In this document: piece by piece, positions 1 through 15,000 of the stretch
Layout of the letters: each line of letters opens with the position of its first letter
Numbering within the stretch: position 1 is the first letter of the stretch
DNA from: Corticium candelabrum
Taxonomy: Eukaryota > Porifera > Homoscleromorpha > Homosclerophorida > Plakinidae
DNA length: 64,000 nt
Reading direction: 5' to 3'
NCBI RefSeq assembly: GCF_963422355.1
Contig: NC_085088.1
Span: forward strand, 203,501 to 267,500
Translations under genes and position numbers: made by a program
The notes under the pieces: generated by a model
Database searches by the model: none
The model's input: only the letters and a program-made list of their open reading frames with translations
Told to the model about the DNA's origin: nothing

Positions 1-3000
1 TGTGCTGGACGAGAACGACAATCCACCGCGTTTTTCTAAAAGGGAATATCACGGGTTTGTGAAAGAGAATGAAGGGATTGGTACAGTTGTGTCTGGTTTG
101 AGTGGAGCGTTTGTAACAGACTCAGACTCTCCATCGAATGGTGTAGATTTGTTGACTTTCAGAGTGCTGTCTGGAAACAACAGAACGAGTTTTGTAGTCA
201 GAGGTAGAAAAGGGGCAGGTGGAGACTTGATATTTCTGGAAGTTATTACAACAAAGCGATTAGACAGAGAGGAACAGAAAGAATATGATCTGGTCATTGA
301 GACGTCAGACAGTTGGCATAATGATTCTTGTCATGTCACTGTTGTAGTCTTCGATGTCAATGATAACTCTCCTGTGTTTGCATCATCTGGCTATCAAGTC
401 ACCATACCTTCTGACCTTCGCCCGGGGACCTCTGTTGCTCACCTGTCTGCCACTGATAAAGACGATGGTCTGTATGGTGAAATCTATTATAGTCTTAGTG
501 TAGCTGGCAACTCAAACTTTTCCATTAATCCATACACGGGAATTGTCTCAACAACTCGATCTCTTATTGGAGCTAGTGGTCAGTCAGTTCTAACAATTGA
601 AGCTCGGGATAGACAGACAGGGAAGCAACAGATCAGTTCAACTACTCTGTTGACAATCACAGTCAAGGAAGCTAATTACTATTCTCCTCAGATTAATGTC
701 AGGTTTTCTCTTCCTGCTGCAGTAGGTACTGGTAGTGTTCATGAGAGTGCTCCAGTTGGCATGTCAGTTTCAACCGTGACTGTGGTAGATCTTGATAAGG
801 GAGTGAATGGAATAACTACTTTAAATATCAGTAGTGGCAATGAAGATCAGACATTTAAAGTTGCAGACAATGGAAATGGGCAATTTGTGTTGGAACTTAA
901 TCGTCGTTTGGATCGTGAGAAAGTCGCTCAGTACGCATTGCAATTGATGGCAAGTGATATTGGAGAACCAATGAAAATTACTAGTGCCATCATAATGATA
1001 CAGGTGTTGGATGATAATGATATGACACCACAGTTTGAAAAGAGTCACTACGATGTGAACGTTGATGAATCTGTATTGATTGGAAGTCAGGTAGCTTTTA
1101 TGACAGCCACAGATAGAGATATTGGAATCAATGCTAAAGTTTTGTATTCCATCAAGAGTGGAAACAATCCGAAATGGTTCTCTATCGATTCTGTGACCGG
1201 TCAGATTAGGACAGTAAGTTTACTTGATGCAAAGGAGAATGGGTTGTTTCAACTGGTTATCATGGCACAAGACCAAGGAGCAGTAAGACTGTCATCTTCT
1301 ACTGTAGTCACTGTCACTGTCAGTGATAATAATAATCACTCTCCTATGTTTGACTGGTCATCATACACAGCTAAAGTAAGAGAGAGCACTGAAATTGGGA
1401 GTGAGGTTATGAATTTGACTGCAACAGATAGAGACGTTAGCAACAATGGTATTGTATCATACTCTATCATTTACAACAACCCTCAGAGACCAGATCCGTT
1501 TGTCATCAACAGTACAACTGGTGTTGTGTTTACAACATCTGCTCTAGATTACGAGTTGAGCTCTTGGTATTCTCTTACTGTAAGAGCTAGTGATTATGGA
1601 ACACCGTATTTACAACATTCGGATGTCACACTCACTGTCCACGTGGTGAACGAGAACGACAATGCTCCAAGGTTTTCTCCATCATCATACTCACCTCTTG
1701 TAGCTAGTACAGCTCCTGCAGGGACAACAGTAACTCGTCTCAAAGCTATTGATGATGACTTGGACAGTTTGACATTTACTTTGGCTAACGGAGATCAAAC
1801 TAAGTTTAATGTAACGCATGATGGTTATGTGATTGTACTAATTTCACTGGGAACAAGACTGCCTGAGTACGTACTGAAAGTTTTAGTCAGTGATGGAAGG
1901 TACAATGCAACAGCAAGAATTATAGTCACTATTTACGACTCAGCTCTTAGAATACCTGTTTTTCAAACATCTTCTGGGTATTCATTTTCAGTGTCAGAAG
2001 TTGCATCAATAGGTCATATAGTAGGTCGTGTGCAAGCATTTTCAACAGACAATTTATCAGTCACTTACAACATTGCAGATGGAAATCAAGATGGGGTATT
2101 TGGTGTCAACCAGTCAGGTGACATCGCCTTGCTTAGAAGAATGGACTATGAGAAGCAGAAGGTTTATTCACTGGCAGTCACAGCGGTTGATAAGTCAGGA
2201 TCTGTTCAAAGAACAGGAGTAGTGTCTGTTTCAATTCAAGTCATTAATGTTAATGATGAGCTTCCAGTTTTTTATGAAGATCTTAAGAAGGAAGTGATTA
2301 TAAGTCAGAATGCGACAAAGGGTAGCCATGTGTTGACAGTGAGGGCAAGTGATGCAGATAATGACCCTCTCACGTACTCTTTGCATGGCTCCTCAGAAGT
2401 TGTGTCTCACTTTACAATGAAAGATAGCTACAGTGGCATTATTGTAACGAAGAAGACATTTTTAGACAATGACCCACCTCTGTTGTTTCCAGAAGTCAAC
2501 ATTGAAGTAACTGATGGGCTACATTCAGCCAGTTATTCATTTGCTGTTGTCATTGAGGACAGCAATAATCAATACCCACAATTTAGCTCTTCTATTGTTG
2601 AATTTAATGTTTCAGAGGATGCCACAGTTGGACATGTGATAGGTTCTATTGTGGCTCAAGATCATGACTTAGAGTACAACTCTGTGCTCCGTTATTTGAT
2701 TACAGCTGGAAATGATGGTTCAAAATTTGCTATTGATTCCATCACAGGAGTCTTATCTGTACAGTCAGCATTGGATTATGAGACTGTACGTTTGTATAAT
2801 GTGACTGTAACTGTTGGTGATGTCGGCTTTCCTCGTCTCACTTCTACATCTCATGTTGGAATTCATATTGTCAATGTAAATGACTTACCTCCAGAGTTTG
2901 TTGATGCATTTTACATTGTGTCAATATCAGAAAGCACACCTGTAAGTCAAACGATTCTTACTGTCACCGCAATCGATCCAGATGACTGCTCTGTGACCTA

Positions 3001-6000
3001 CGAGATAGCAAGTGATGTAAGAGGTAGATTTAGTGTTGATCAAACATCAGGTGTTGTGCGTGTTGCTAAAAGTTTAGACAGGGAATCCACACCAGAATTT
3101 CAATTTTATATTCGGGCATTTGATGGTGCACCTAGTCTGTCATCATTGGTCAGAGTACGAGTTCATTTGATTGATGAAAATGACGAGCCACCAAAGTTTC
3201 TGTTGTCACAATATGATATCACTGTCCGTGAAGATCTTCCAGTAGGATCAGTAGCAGTGACACTCTATGCTCAAGATTCTGATGAAGGATCTAACAGCAT
3301 TGTGAAGTATCAGATGAGGACAGGAGATGTAACAACATGGATGGTTGATGATGTTACTAGTTCCATCATATTACTTCGAAGTCTGAAGAAGAATGAACAG
3401 TTTCGTGTTGAGGTGATTGCAACTGATGTAGTTTCTCCATATCAAATAGCTGCCACAACAGTAATGATCAATGTCTTAGAAACAAACAGAAACTACAATC
3501 CACCGTTATTTCCAGGTTTTATCTCTATGGGTGTGATACATGAAAATGCAGCTATCTCAACACCAGTTATGACAGTAACAGCAATTGACGAGGACATGGA
3601 TGAAAATAGTGACATTATCTACACAGTTAGAGGTGGTAGTGGAGTGGGGTTGTTTACTATCGATAAACAAAGTGGAGAGGTAACTGTTCTGTCACAAGTA
3701 GACTATGAGAAATCATCATATTATACATTACTGATCCATGCTCATGACCAGGGACTTATTCCTCTGACTGTTGAAACTGACATTGTTATTAATGTCATTG
3801 ATATTAATGATAACAACCCTGTAGCTGATGACGATGTAATTAAAGGCTTGGTATTTCCTTGTGCTGGAAGTGGAGGGTTTGTTGCTGCAGTTTATGCGTC
3901 AGATGTGGACAATGGGTATGGTGGAGATGTTTCATATGCCATCACATCTGGAAACAGCCTTAGAAGGTTTTCTATTGATTCTATTACTGGAATTGTGACA
4001 TCATTATCTGGTATTGATTCTGATGGATTATCTCAATATAATCTGCTCATTACATTGTCTGACAATGGAACTCTGCACTTGAGTTCAACTGCGGTTGTAA
4101 CTGTCAATGTTGTTGATTGTTCTGATCAGAATTTGCAATTTGTAGGTCTCCCATATGTCAGTCAAGTGCAAGAGAATTACAACAGCTTGTATTTATTCCA
4201 AGTTGTAGCTCAATATGGGAATTCTGCTGACTCTATTATGTTCATGCTACATGACACATTTCATGGTTTGTTTTCAATAAATTCATCTACTGGTGTTATC
4301 TCTTGCCAGCCACTTGACTATGAGACTGAGCAACAGTACAATCTAACAGTTACCGCAAAGAGTAGGTCCAACACAGCCTCAACTAATGTCGCTGTTTTTG
4401 TGATCAATGAGAGAGACAAGCCGGTGTTCACAAACTTGCCGACAAACATTTATGTTCAAGAATCGTTTGCCATTAATCGCGTAATTATGTCAGTTACCGC
4501 TGTTGATCCTGATGGATTACCACATACAAACATCTTGTATTCCATTGTGTCAGCTGATGAAGACATCCTGTCTGTGTTCATTATAAACTCAGTATCAGGA
4601 GATATCAGTCAAAATGGTTCAGTAGACTATGAAAGAAGAAACCAGTACAGCGTGTACGTGGAAGCAAAATACAACAACTCTCACCTCTTTAGTTGGAGTT
4701 ATCTTACTATCATTGTGCTTGATAATGATGACAATCTTCCTGTGTTTGACCAGAGCCCTTTCTATTATGTCATGGTGCCCAGTCTCTCAATAGCGAATAT
4801 GACACTTATTACAATACATGCTGTGGACTATGACACAGGAACTAATGCTGCTATTGAGTATGCTGTAGCACCATCCAATCAATCACATTTTTCTATTAAT
4901 CATCTAACTGGAACTCTGCAAATGAGACAGCCATTAGCTGGACAGACAGCTACAGTTACAGTTATTGCTAGGAATCCAACAAATATTGCCAGACAGACAA
5001 AAGTTGATATCATTCTGTCAGTTCAGATGCCATCAAGTTTCATTCCAGTGTTTGCTACTCCCAAGGTTATTTCTCTGTCTCTTCGAGAATCTTTAGGTAT
5101 CAACACTGTAGTTGCTATGGCAACTGCTACATCATCAGGATCAGCCACGGTTCAGTATGAAATAGCAGGTGGGAATGTGGATGGAGCATGGAGTGTAGAT
5201 AAAGTGAAAGGGAGTTTAGCAATAGCTAAAAAGCTGGTATATGAGCGAGTGAGTAAGTATAATCTTGTTATTAGAGCAATTGTTCAGCAGAAACTTCCAC
5301 AGACTGATGAAAAGACATTTGTAATCAATATTCTACCTGTCAATGATCATAAACCATGGTTTACTCAACCAAATCCTTGTACTGTGTTCATTGAAGAAGA
5401 TCAGCCTACAGGATTGTTTGTTACTCGTGCCACGGCTTCTGACTTGGATGCAGGCAGGGATGGTCACATAAGATATTCATTGGCTGGTAGCTCTGTGTTC
5501 TCCATTGACACAGTGACAGGTGTTGTTACAACCACTTCTTCGTTAGATTATGAAACTCGTTCATCATATGTTCTTTATGTACAAGCACATGATTTTGGTT
5601 TACCTGCTCTAATGGCAGATGTTGAGCTTAAATTGATTGTCAATGTTGTGGACCTGTTGGATGATCAACCTGTATTTCATCAAGTCTATTCAGCAATGAT
5701 ACCAGAGAATTCTCCAGTAGGTACTACTCTGGTGGCCGTCTCTGCTATGGATATTAACAAAAAGCCTACCTACTACTCACTCACATCACTAAACATGGCT
5801 GAATTGTTTTGTATTAATCCACTATCTGGTGATATCATTATAGCATCACGCCTCGACAGAGAAAATATGAATTATTTTGAACTGTCTATAACAGGTAGTA
5901 ATGGATTAACAGAATCTCAGACTGTTGTGTCAGTTCACTTACAAGATGTGAATGATAATGCACCTCGCTTTAATCAGTCTTTGTATTCTTTTTTGATGAA

Positions 6001-9000
6001 AGAGAATAGGACATATGGGCAACAGCCATTTTTTCTGTCTGCTCAGGACAGTGACTATGGTGCCAATGGAACAATTACTTACTCAATGGTCACATCATCA
6101 TCAGCAAACTTACAAGTTACATCAAATGGCTCAGTGACTGTCAGAATTCCATTGGACAGAGAGAAATCTTCATTTGAACACTTTATTGCCGTAGCATCAG
6201 ATGGTGGTGTGCCATCTTTGTATGGCTATGCTAAGGTTGAAGTGTCAGTAACAGATGTCAATGACCACACTCCCATTTTTACATCAGCTAGTTATGAGGC
6301 TAGTGTACGTGAGGATGCAGCATTAGGGACAACAGTAGCTTGTGTAGTGGCTACAGACTTAGATGTGGGAGAAAACGGGAAAGTAAGATATCGAATTATT
6401 TCAGGAAATTCAGGAAATATATTTGAAATCAACTCATTATTGGGAGCAGTCATGCTTAAAGCCAATCTTAATTCTGAAAACAAAGCTACATATCATCTGA
6501 TTGTTGAAGCAGCTGATGGAGGCCAACCACAGAAAATGTCAACAACAATACTTTTTGTTATTATACTGGATGCTGCAAGTGCACTACCTCAGTTTAGTCG
6601 ATCTGTATATCAAGCAAGTGTTAATGAAGAGAGTATGGTTGGTGCATTTGTTACACATGTAGTTGTGACATCCATTCCTAGTGTTGTATACAGTCTTGTG
6701 GAGACAACTGATGCAAGGAAATTTTCAATAAATAGCAACACAGGAGTTGTCACTACAGCTGCATTGCTTGATCGTGAAACACAAGACTCATTCAAACTAA
6801 CAGTCAATGCCACAGATGAGTACAGCCAGTGCAACAGTGTAGAAATTCTTATCACTGTCAATGATTTAAATGACAATGCTCCTAAATTTCAGCAAGAACT
6901 TTATGCAACCTTTGTCCCAGACGATGCTCCATTAGGACTGGAAGTGCTTGTTGTGTTTGCTGTAGATCAGGATGTGGGCAGCAATGGCAATGTGAGCTAC
7001 AGATATGTCAAGTCATCTTCCTGTTTCAGTCTTGATCAAAGGACAGGAAACTTCACAACCAACTGTTTGCTGACTGGAATGGGAGGAGAAACATTTCATT
7101 TGGTAATTACAGCCGATGACCATGGGTATCCTTCATTTTCTGCTCTACAGCAAGCCATCATATATGTAACTGTCACTGAACCTCATTACCCTAAGTTTAA
7201 CAAGGCTCTTTACAATGTATCTATTGTGGTTCCAGTTGATGTTGATGTTGTCACAGTTTCTGCTACTGATGTTGATACCAATGAAACACTCACATATTCT
7301 ATTGTTTCTGGTGACACCCAAAATCATTTTTCAATTGATTCGATGACCGGTCGAATAATTGTGAGGCAACATGTGGGAATTAGTTCATTTTACAAATTGA
7401 AGGTAGCTGCTTCTGATCGTGTACATGTCAACTACACTGTTGTATTGGTTTATGTTTCAACTCTGTTTGAGTTTAGCCAATCACATTACAGTATTTCTGT
7501 CAGTGAAGGAGCACCTATTGGTACAGTAATCCTTAGTTTCAACCTTTTGACAGCGATGCGAGATGTTACATTCTCTTTGTCCACTCCTTTTACTGAGTTT
7601 ATGATGAGACAAAATGCATCACTGTTTATAGATGATCATCTGGACAGAGAGACTCGTTGCTTTTATCACTTTTTTGTGATTGCTAAATCTTCAGATTTGT
7701 CACGTATTGCTTCAGCTGAAGTCAATGTCACTGTTGCAGATGTTAATGACAATGCACCACAATTTGTTGGACAGCAGCCTTTTATGGCCTATTTCAGAGA
7801 AGGACAACCTGCAGGCACCACCATATATCAGATGTTTGGACATGATGATGATGAAGGAGTAAATGCAGAGATTTCCTTTCAATTAGTGGGTGTGTATCCG
7901 GGACTGCCATTCACCTTGTTGTCTGGTGGTCAAATTGTGGCTTCACAGAATTTAGATTCTGGCACATATGTGAGCTATCAGATTGAGATCAAATGTTTTG
8001 ATTCTGGCAGACCTAGTTTGTCATCCACTGTACGGGTTAGTCTTTCCAAACTAGCTCATTCTGTTGTTGTCCCATTGTTTGAACATTCATCGTACATATT
8101 AAGTGTATCAGAAGATTCACCAGTTGGCTCAACAGTGAGTTTTATTAGAGCTGTAGCAAGAGTCGGCTCTAAGGTCACATACTCAATCAAAGCTGGAGGA
8201 GACAAGTTTGCAGTCGATTTAAATGGGGCTTTGATAGTTAGTAAGACTTTGGACTTTGAGAGCAGACAACAGCATTTGTTGATAGTTCAAGGGGCTGATG
8301 AAATGCATACTACTGATGTGACTATTAAAATTGATGTGTTGGATGTAAATGACAACAGCCCTCGCTTTCTATTAGGAGATAATCTCTTTTTCTCGGTAAA
8401 TGAAGGTCACAGGGTTAAAAGTTTTCTTCTCAATGTGCTAGTAACTGATGTTGACAGTGGTGTCAACAGTCTTTTATTCTATCAGCTGGAAAACAAATAC
8501 AATGAAATGTTTTGGATAAATTCCTCAAATGGAGACTTGTTTCTCAATCAATCCCTTGACTATGAACAAGTTCCAGAGTATTTGTTCAAAATTTGGATCA
8601 GAGACTCTGGGCAACCACCACTTTATACTATGGTGACTACACGCATCACAGTGATTAATATAAATGATGAAAAGCCTTATTTCAATGAGAAAAATGTTCA
8701 GCTTCAAGTGTCAGACAAAACACAGAAAGGCGTTGTGATTGGCCAAGTGTTGGCCATTGACAAAGACAATCTGGGAGCATTGCTGTACTCATTCCATTAT
8801 GGAAATGATGATGGAGTGTTTAGAATAGGGAGGAATACTGGTGTTTTTGTGTTGGAGAAGGCGAGACATAATGGCTTTTATCGCTTGAACGTAAGTGTAA
8901 CAGATGGTTTGTTTACTGCATACAGTCAAGTTGTGATTGTTGTTGGTGATGTGAATGAGCACATTCCGCAGTTTGTGTCAGGTACGTGCAGAGGGTCAGT

Positions 9001-12000
9001 TGATGAAGGCTCTCCCAATGGGACATATGTGAAAACGCTGCATGTTCTTGATGCAGACTTTGGAACAAATGGGATTGTCACGTTTCAGGTACTTGGGAAC
9101 TCCAAACTACGTGTAGAGCAAACAACAGGGAAAGTGTTTACAAGTGCATCATCAAACGATCTGTACCGACCAAGCAGTTGTAATCATTGTATTGTTTCGG
9201 CTCAAGTGTTGGCATCAGATGGTGGAGGAAACACTGCATACTGTCAGCTGGATGTGACTCTGAACGATATAAACAATAATGCACCTGTGTTTACTACTGC
9301 AGTGTATAATGCTGCTGTAGAAGACAGCAAGCTGAGTGGAACGTTATTATTAAGTGTGAGTGCTGACGATGCAGATGAAGGTACAAATAGTCAAATTGTG
9401 TATAGCATTTTTGGAAACTCCACATCAGCAAGAATGTTTGGAATTCAAGCCAATGGTTCTATCTGGCTTGTTGGGCAGTTGAATGCTAAAATCAAAATGT
9501 CACATCAATTTAAAGTGCAAGCAACGGACAAAGGCAATCCATCACTTTCATCAACAGCTGATGTAGTTATCTCTGTACTTGACAGGATGAGCCACCCACC
9601 AGCATTCTCACAGGCCAAATACAATGCTACAGTTTATGAGAATGTTCCAAAGGGTACTGCAGTGATCACAGTGAATGCAACCAGTCAGGATGGACGTGTT
9701 TACTATACAGCACCAGTTGGAAACTCAATGAGGACAAACAAGCCAAGAACCTTTTACATGGATATGCTAACAGGTCAACTAAAAACAAAGGAAACTCTTG
9801 ATTATGAAATGAACAGTGAATATCTTATTGTCGTCCAAGCTGAGAACGCTATAGCAACAGTTTACAGTACTGTGTTAATCCATGTTATTGATGTTAATGA
9901 CAATGCACCAACATTTCCTATAGTTCGCTATTGCTTTTCTGTGCATGAAAACAGTTCAGTTGGAACAACAGTTGGAAGGACATTAGCCTCAGACAGTGAC
10001 TCTGGCCAGAATGGCTTAGTGATTCATGAAATTATTGAACCAGCTGCTAAAGCATTGTTTAGTATTGACAGCAAGGAAGGTTGGGTAACAACAGAAACTG
10101 TATTTGACTATGAAGACACGGTCCATAATACAATTATATTTGTAGTTGTGGCAACAGATGGTGGGTCACCTCCCAAGTCAGGAAATGCATTGATTGAAGT
10201 AAAAGTGGTTGATGTCAATGACAATGCACCATACTTTAGTCAAGATTTTTATTCGCTGGCAATAAGAGAGGATGTGCCTTCAGGATTTAGAGCATTTGCT
10301 GGTATTTCAGTTGCAGATGTTGATGAACAAGCCACATTTACTTACACTATCAGTGGAGGAAATGACAGTGACATGTTTGCTGTTGTGCCAGGTACAGGCA
10401 TGTTGCAGGTACAAGGCATGTTGGACTATGAGAAAACAACTAGTTATAACTTAATGGTAATTGTAAGTGACGGACTGTACAGAGCCACAACAAATGTTCT
10501 TGTGAATCTGCTGGATGTCAATGATGTCACTCCTGTTTTCACATCTAAGCAATATTTCATTTCTGTTTATGAAAGTGTGCCTATTGGAAGTTCCATTATT
10601 TCTGTGACTGCCAATGATGGAGATGCAACCCCTGATGTTGTGACATACAGTTTGCAAGGATCTGGTCAAGCATTGAAATTAGTCATCAATGCACATTCTG
10701 GATTGGTGACAACATCTGGGACACTAGACAGGGAGACAAGTGAGAGAAATGTTTTTGTTGTTCTGGCTGTTGATCAAGTTGGTCATGTTGGTCACAGTCA
10801 GCTGGAGCTGACTCTGATTGATGTCAATGATGAAGCACCTGTATTTGAAGATGGTCCATACATTGCTCATGTTGAAGAAAACATGCCAGGTGGAACAATT
10901 GTTGGGCATTTTACAGCTCATGATAGAGACAAAGGAGATAATCAAAAGATTACTTATTCACTTCTTGCTAATCCAGGAAATTATTTTGCAATTGATTCTG
11001 TGTCGGCTATGATTGTAACTCAATTTGCTCTTGACAGAGAAGCCATCTCTCAACTGACTGTTACAATAGAGGCTGTTGATGCTGGGATTTTTAGATTGAC
11101 TGGTCAGACAAATGTAACAGTAGAGGTGACAGATCAAAATGACAACTCTCCACATTTCCCAAGCAGCAACATGTTGGTGAGAGTGTATGAGGATGTCACT
11201 ACTGGTTGGAGACTTATACAGCTGTCCGCTATAGACAGAGATGTTGGACAGAATGGTCAGCTGACATATGCAATCACGGCAGGAAATACGCAGTCTCTGT
11301 TTACTATTGAAGCAAAGTCTGGAATTGTCAAACTGTCTAAATTGCTTGATCGTCGTTCAATGTCTTGGTATCATCTGACAATTGATGTATGTGATTCTGG
11401 TTTTCCTACAAGACGGGGGACTGGAACGCTTGATATTGTTGTACTAGATGCCAATGACCACACCCCACAGTTTTCACAAATCACTTACCATGTAACTGTG
11501 CAAGAAAATGCACTAATTCACACTGAATTGTTGGTGGTGAATGCAACAGATAGTGATGAGGGAACTAATGGACAAGTCTCATTTAGTCTAATGAGTGGAG
11601 ATTTAGCAAACAAATTTCAATTGTCTCATGAAGGCAGACTGAAGATTGCTGATCATTTGGACTATGAGGTAGTGAAGCTCTATAATCTCACTATTGCAGC
11701 TGCAGATGCTGGATATCAACGGCAAAGGACAGCAACAGCTAAAGTTCAGGTATTTGTGACAGATGTGAATGATAACAAGCCAGTTTTCAAGCACTTGGTT
11801 TATGCTGCAAGTGTTACGGAGAACAGTAAATCTGTAACAAGCTTGCTTCAAGTCTCAGCTTCAGATCAAGATTCTGGACTAAATGGTCAGATTGTTAAAT
11901 ATGAAATTACTAAAGGAAACAATGACAAACAATTCACAATTGACTCATTGAGTGGGGTGATTTCAGTTGGCAGTCAACTTGATAGAGAAACATTTAGCAA

Positions 12001-15000
12001 ATACACATTGACGGTGATTGCAGTGGATGGAGGCAGAGCACCATTGAGTGGGTCTACAATAGTAGATGTGACTGTTTTGGATATGAATGACAATCCAAGT
12101 AAGGGAGGTGAGCGTACCATCTTTGTGAATGGATACAAAGGGCAATTTGTAGCTGGAGTTATTGGAACTGTGAATGCTGGAGATTTAGACAGCAGTGATG
12201 TGTTTTCATGTCATCATGTAGACAGCACTGCATCAGACATCATGACAATTAACAAAACCAATTGCGATGTTGTATTACTGACTTCTAATCCAACAGATGG
12301 TCTCATGGTCAGATTAACTGCTAATTCAAGTGATGGATCTCATCCAGATGTCTCAGTGACAGTAAACACTGTATTTAGATACTTTAATGATTGTGCAACA
12401 GAACGAGGTCTTTCCCTTGAACTCAATGTCACACCTGTTCAGCTGCTTGATCATGGAATAGAGATACTTCAAAATGCCTTAGCTACAAGTTTAGTGGTTG
12501 ATCCATCATATGTCAATATCTTTAGCATTCAGGAAAGTGTCTTGAGGCCAAAATCTGCAACTGTAGTTACGTTTGTTGTTGAACAAGGTGGTAACTATTG
12601 GTCAGTGGACCAACTTATTGCCAGTGTTAGTGTCAACCGAGAGCAAATCAATGTGTTGAGTGGAGTAACCATTTTGTCAATACCATTTGACTTATGTGCT
12701 CCTGAACCATGTTATCACAGATCGCAGTGTATGAACAGAGTTGCATCTTTGAAAACATTGTACCGAGTTGACGGGATATCAGCTTCATTTATTAGTGTTT
12801 TCTTTGAGAGGGAGTATCAATGCAAGTGTGAACCAGGATCAACTGGTAGACATTGTGAAACAAATATTGATGATTGTGCTTTCTTTCCTTGTCAAAATGG
12901 AGGAACATGTGTAGACATGCTGCAGGGCTACTCATGCAGTTGTCCCTCAGGAACATCAGGAAATAATTGCCAGATTTCTACCGACTCCCAGTTAAGCAGT
13001 TTGTGCCAGAATGGAGGAACATATTCTAATCGAGATGGTGGTTACGAATGTCAATGTCACAATGCATACTTTGGACACAACTGCCAGTTCTCAGTGTTTT
13101 CGACTGTTAACAGTTGCAGTAGTTCACCTTGTTTGAACAGTGCCGTTTGCAGTGCAGGACCGACTGGATACACATGCTCATGTCAGCTGGGTTTCACAGG
13201 TCATCTATGTGAACAGCCAACATTTCTTACGTTGCCTTGCACATCTAATCCTTGTCTTCATGGTGGGATATGTTTCCCAAAGGGTGAAACCTTCTACTGT
13301 GATTGTCCTGAAGGATTTGTTGGTAAAACATGCTCTTGGAATGTAAATCCATGTGACTTATTGCCTTGTCTAAATGGTGGTACATGCTACCGAGGACAGT
13401 TTAGTATGTTTGCATGTGATTGTGTGTCTGGATTTTCTGGACAGAGATGTGAGAAGGCACCTAGACTTTGCCGTTCTAATCCATGCAGAAATGCAGGAGT
13501 GTGCATTGATGATGGTGTGTCTGATGACTATTACTGTAACTGTCCTGCCTTGTATTATGGAAAGAGTTGTCAGTATGCTGTTTATCCTCCAGACTACTGC
13601 TTGAGCTCCCCGTGTCAGAATGGAGCTACATGCACCACAGGACGAGATACTTTCACTTGCACTTGTCCAGCAGGGTTCAAGGGAAAAATATGCTTATTAA
13701 TTGACACCGTATCAGAGGTGTGTGCTAACAATCCATGTCTTCATGGCAGCGCATGTCTTGTAAAAGCTGCATCGTTTAACTGTCAGTGTTCTGCTGGTTT
13801 TTATGGTGACTTGTGTCAGAATAGATACAATCCGTGTAATACAGCAGTGTGCTACAATGGAGGGACATGTCAGCCAGGAATTAATGCCTTTACCTGTTTA
13901 TGTCCAGAGGGAGTAGCTGGGCGTTTTTGTGAAGTTTTTTGTCCTAGTGGTATGACAGGAAATAGCTGTGCTCAACCAATAGATGCGTGTGATCATTTAG
14001 GTGTGTCATATTGTAAGAATGGTGGGACATGCGAGTCTCTAGATGGCAAAGCTATTTGTCATTGCATTACTGGCTTCACGGGTGAACAATGTAGTGATGA
14101 ACAAAGCTGCACATCCCTTCCTTGCAAACATCATGGAACATGCACTTCAAAATCAACTGGTGGTTATGAATGCAGCTGTTCAGAGGGATACAAAGGCCCT
14201 AATTGTGAATTGACAACTGCAAGTTTTCAATTGAGATCATTTCGAGCGTTCAGCACTGCTACTATTGCAGCTTATGGTTCTCTTCAACTGGAATTTATCA
14301 CAGTGACATCTAGAGGACTGCTTTTGCATAACAGCCAGTGGCAGAATGGACGGGCTGTCGATTTTATCACAATACAGATTATAAACGGGCATGTAGCAAT
14401 GGCAGTAAATCTGGGAGATGAGACAGAGACACTAATTGTTAGTGATGTCATTGTGTCAGATGGTCAGTGGCATTCAGTAGGAATCTCATATGCAGGATGT
14501 GTAAGCTTATCATTCGACCTGTGTTGTGCACATTGAATGTATGTTGATTGGGTTTTCAATTAGGAATTCAGTTTGTCTGTTGACTCGTGTGATGCTGGCA
14601 ATCACTTGTGCCAAGCTACAAGAATAGCACGTGGCAAAATGGAGTGAGGCTTTTTGCATTGTTGTTGTCTCCGTGTCTTGTAATTTGTTGTTTTTTAAGG
14701 TATTTGAATCTTGGTCTGCCTATGTATATAGGTGGGGTTTACCCAACTGGCCAACATAATTTGCCGTCTGCTGTTGGATTTGAGGGATGTATTCGGAATG
14801 TGTATGTTGATGAGCAGTTGCTGGACATGGCTGATTTCTTGCTGGAGAATGGAACAGAGGACGGTTGTCCTTACACGACCAGTTGTCAGAGTGGGCCTTG
14901 TCGTAGTGGAGGGACGTGTCAGGAGACATACAATATGTTTAAGTGTCTGTGTCCACCTGGACATGTTAATACTCATTGTGACAAAGGTAAGAACAACATC

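Noticed and set aside
821-12145. Short antisense and out-of-frame open frames inside the cadherin exon
   Set aside because: They overlap a strongly coding strand with clear cadherin repeats and show no family features.
2-14500. FAT or Dachsous/CELSR identity for the giant cadherin
   Set aside because: Ectodomain modules are compatible with FAT, but the short tail has classical p120 and beta-catenin motifs and there is no 7TM region.
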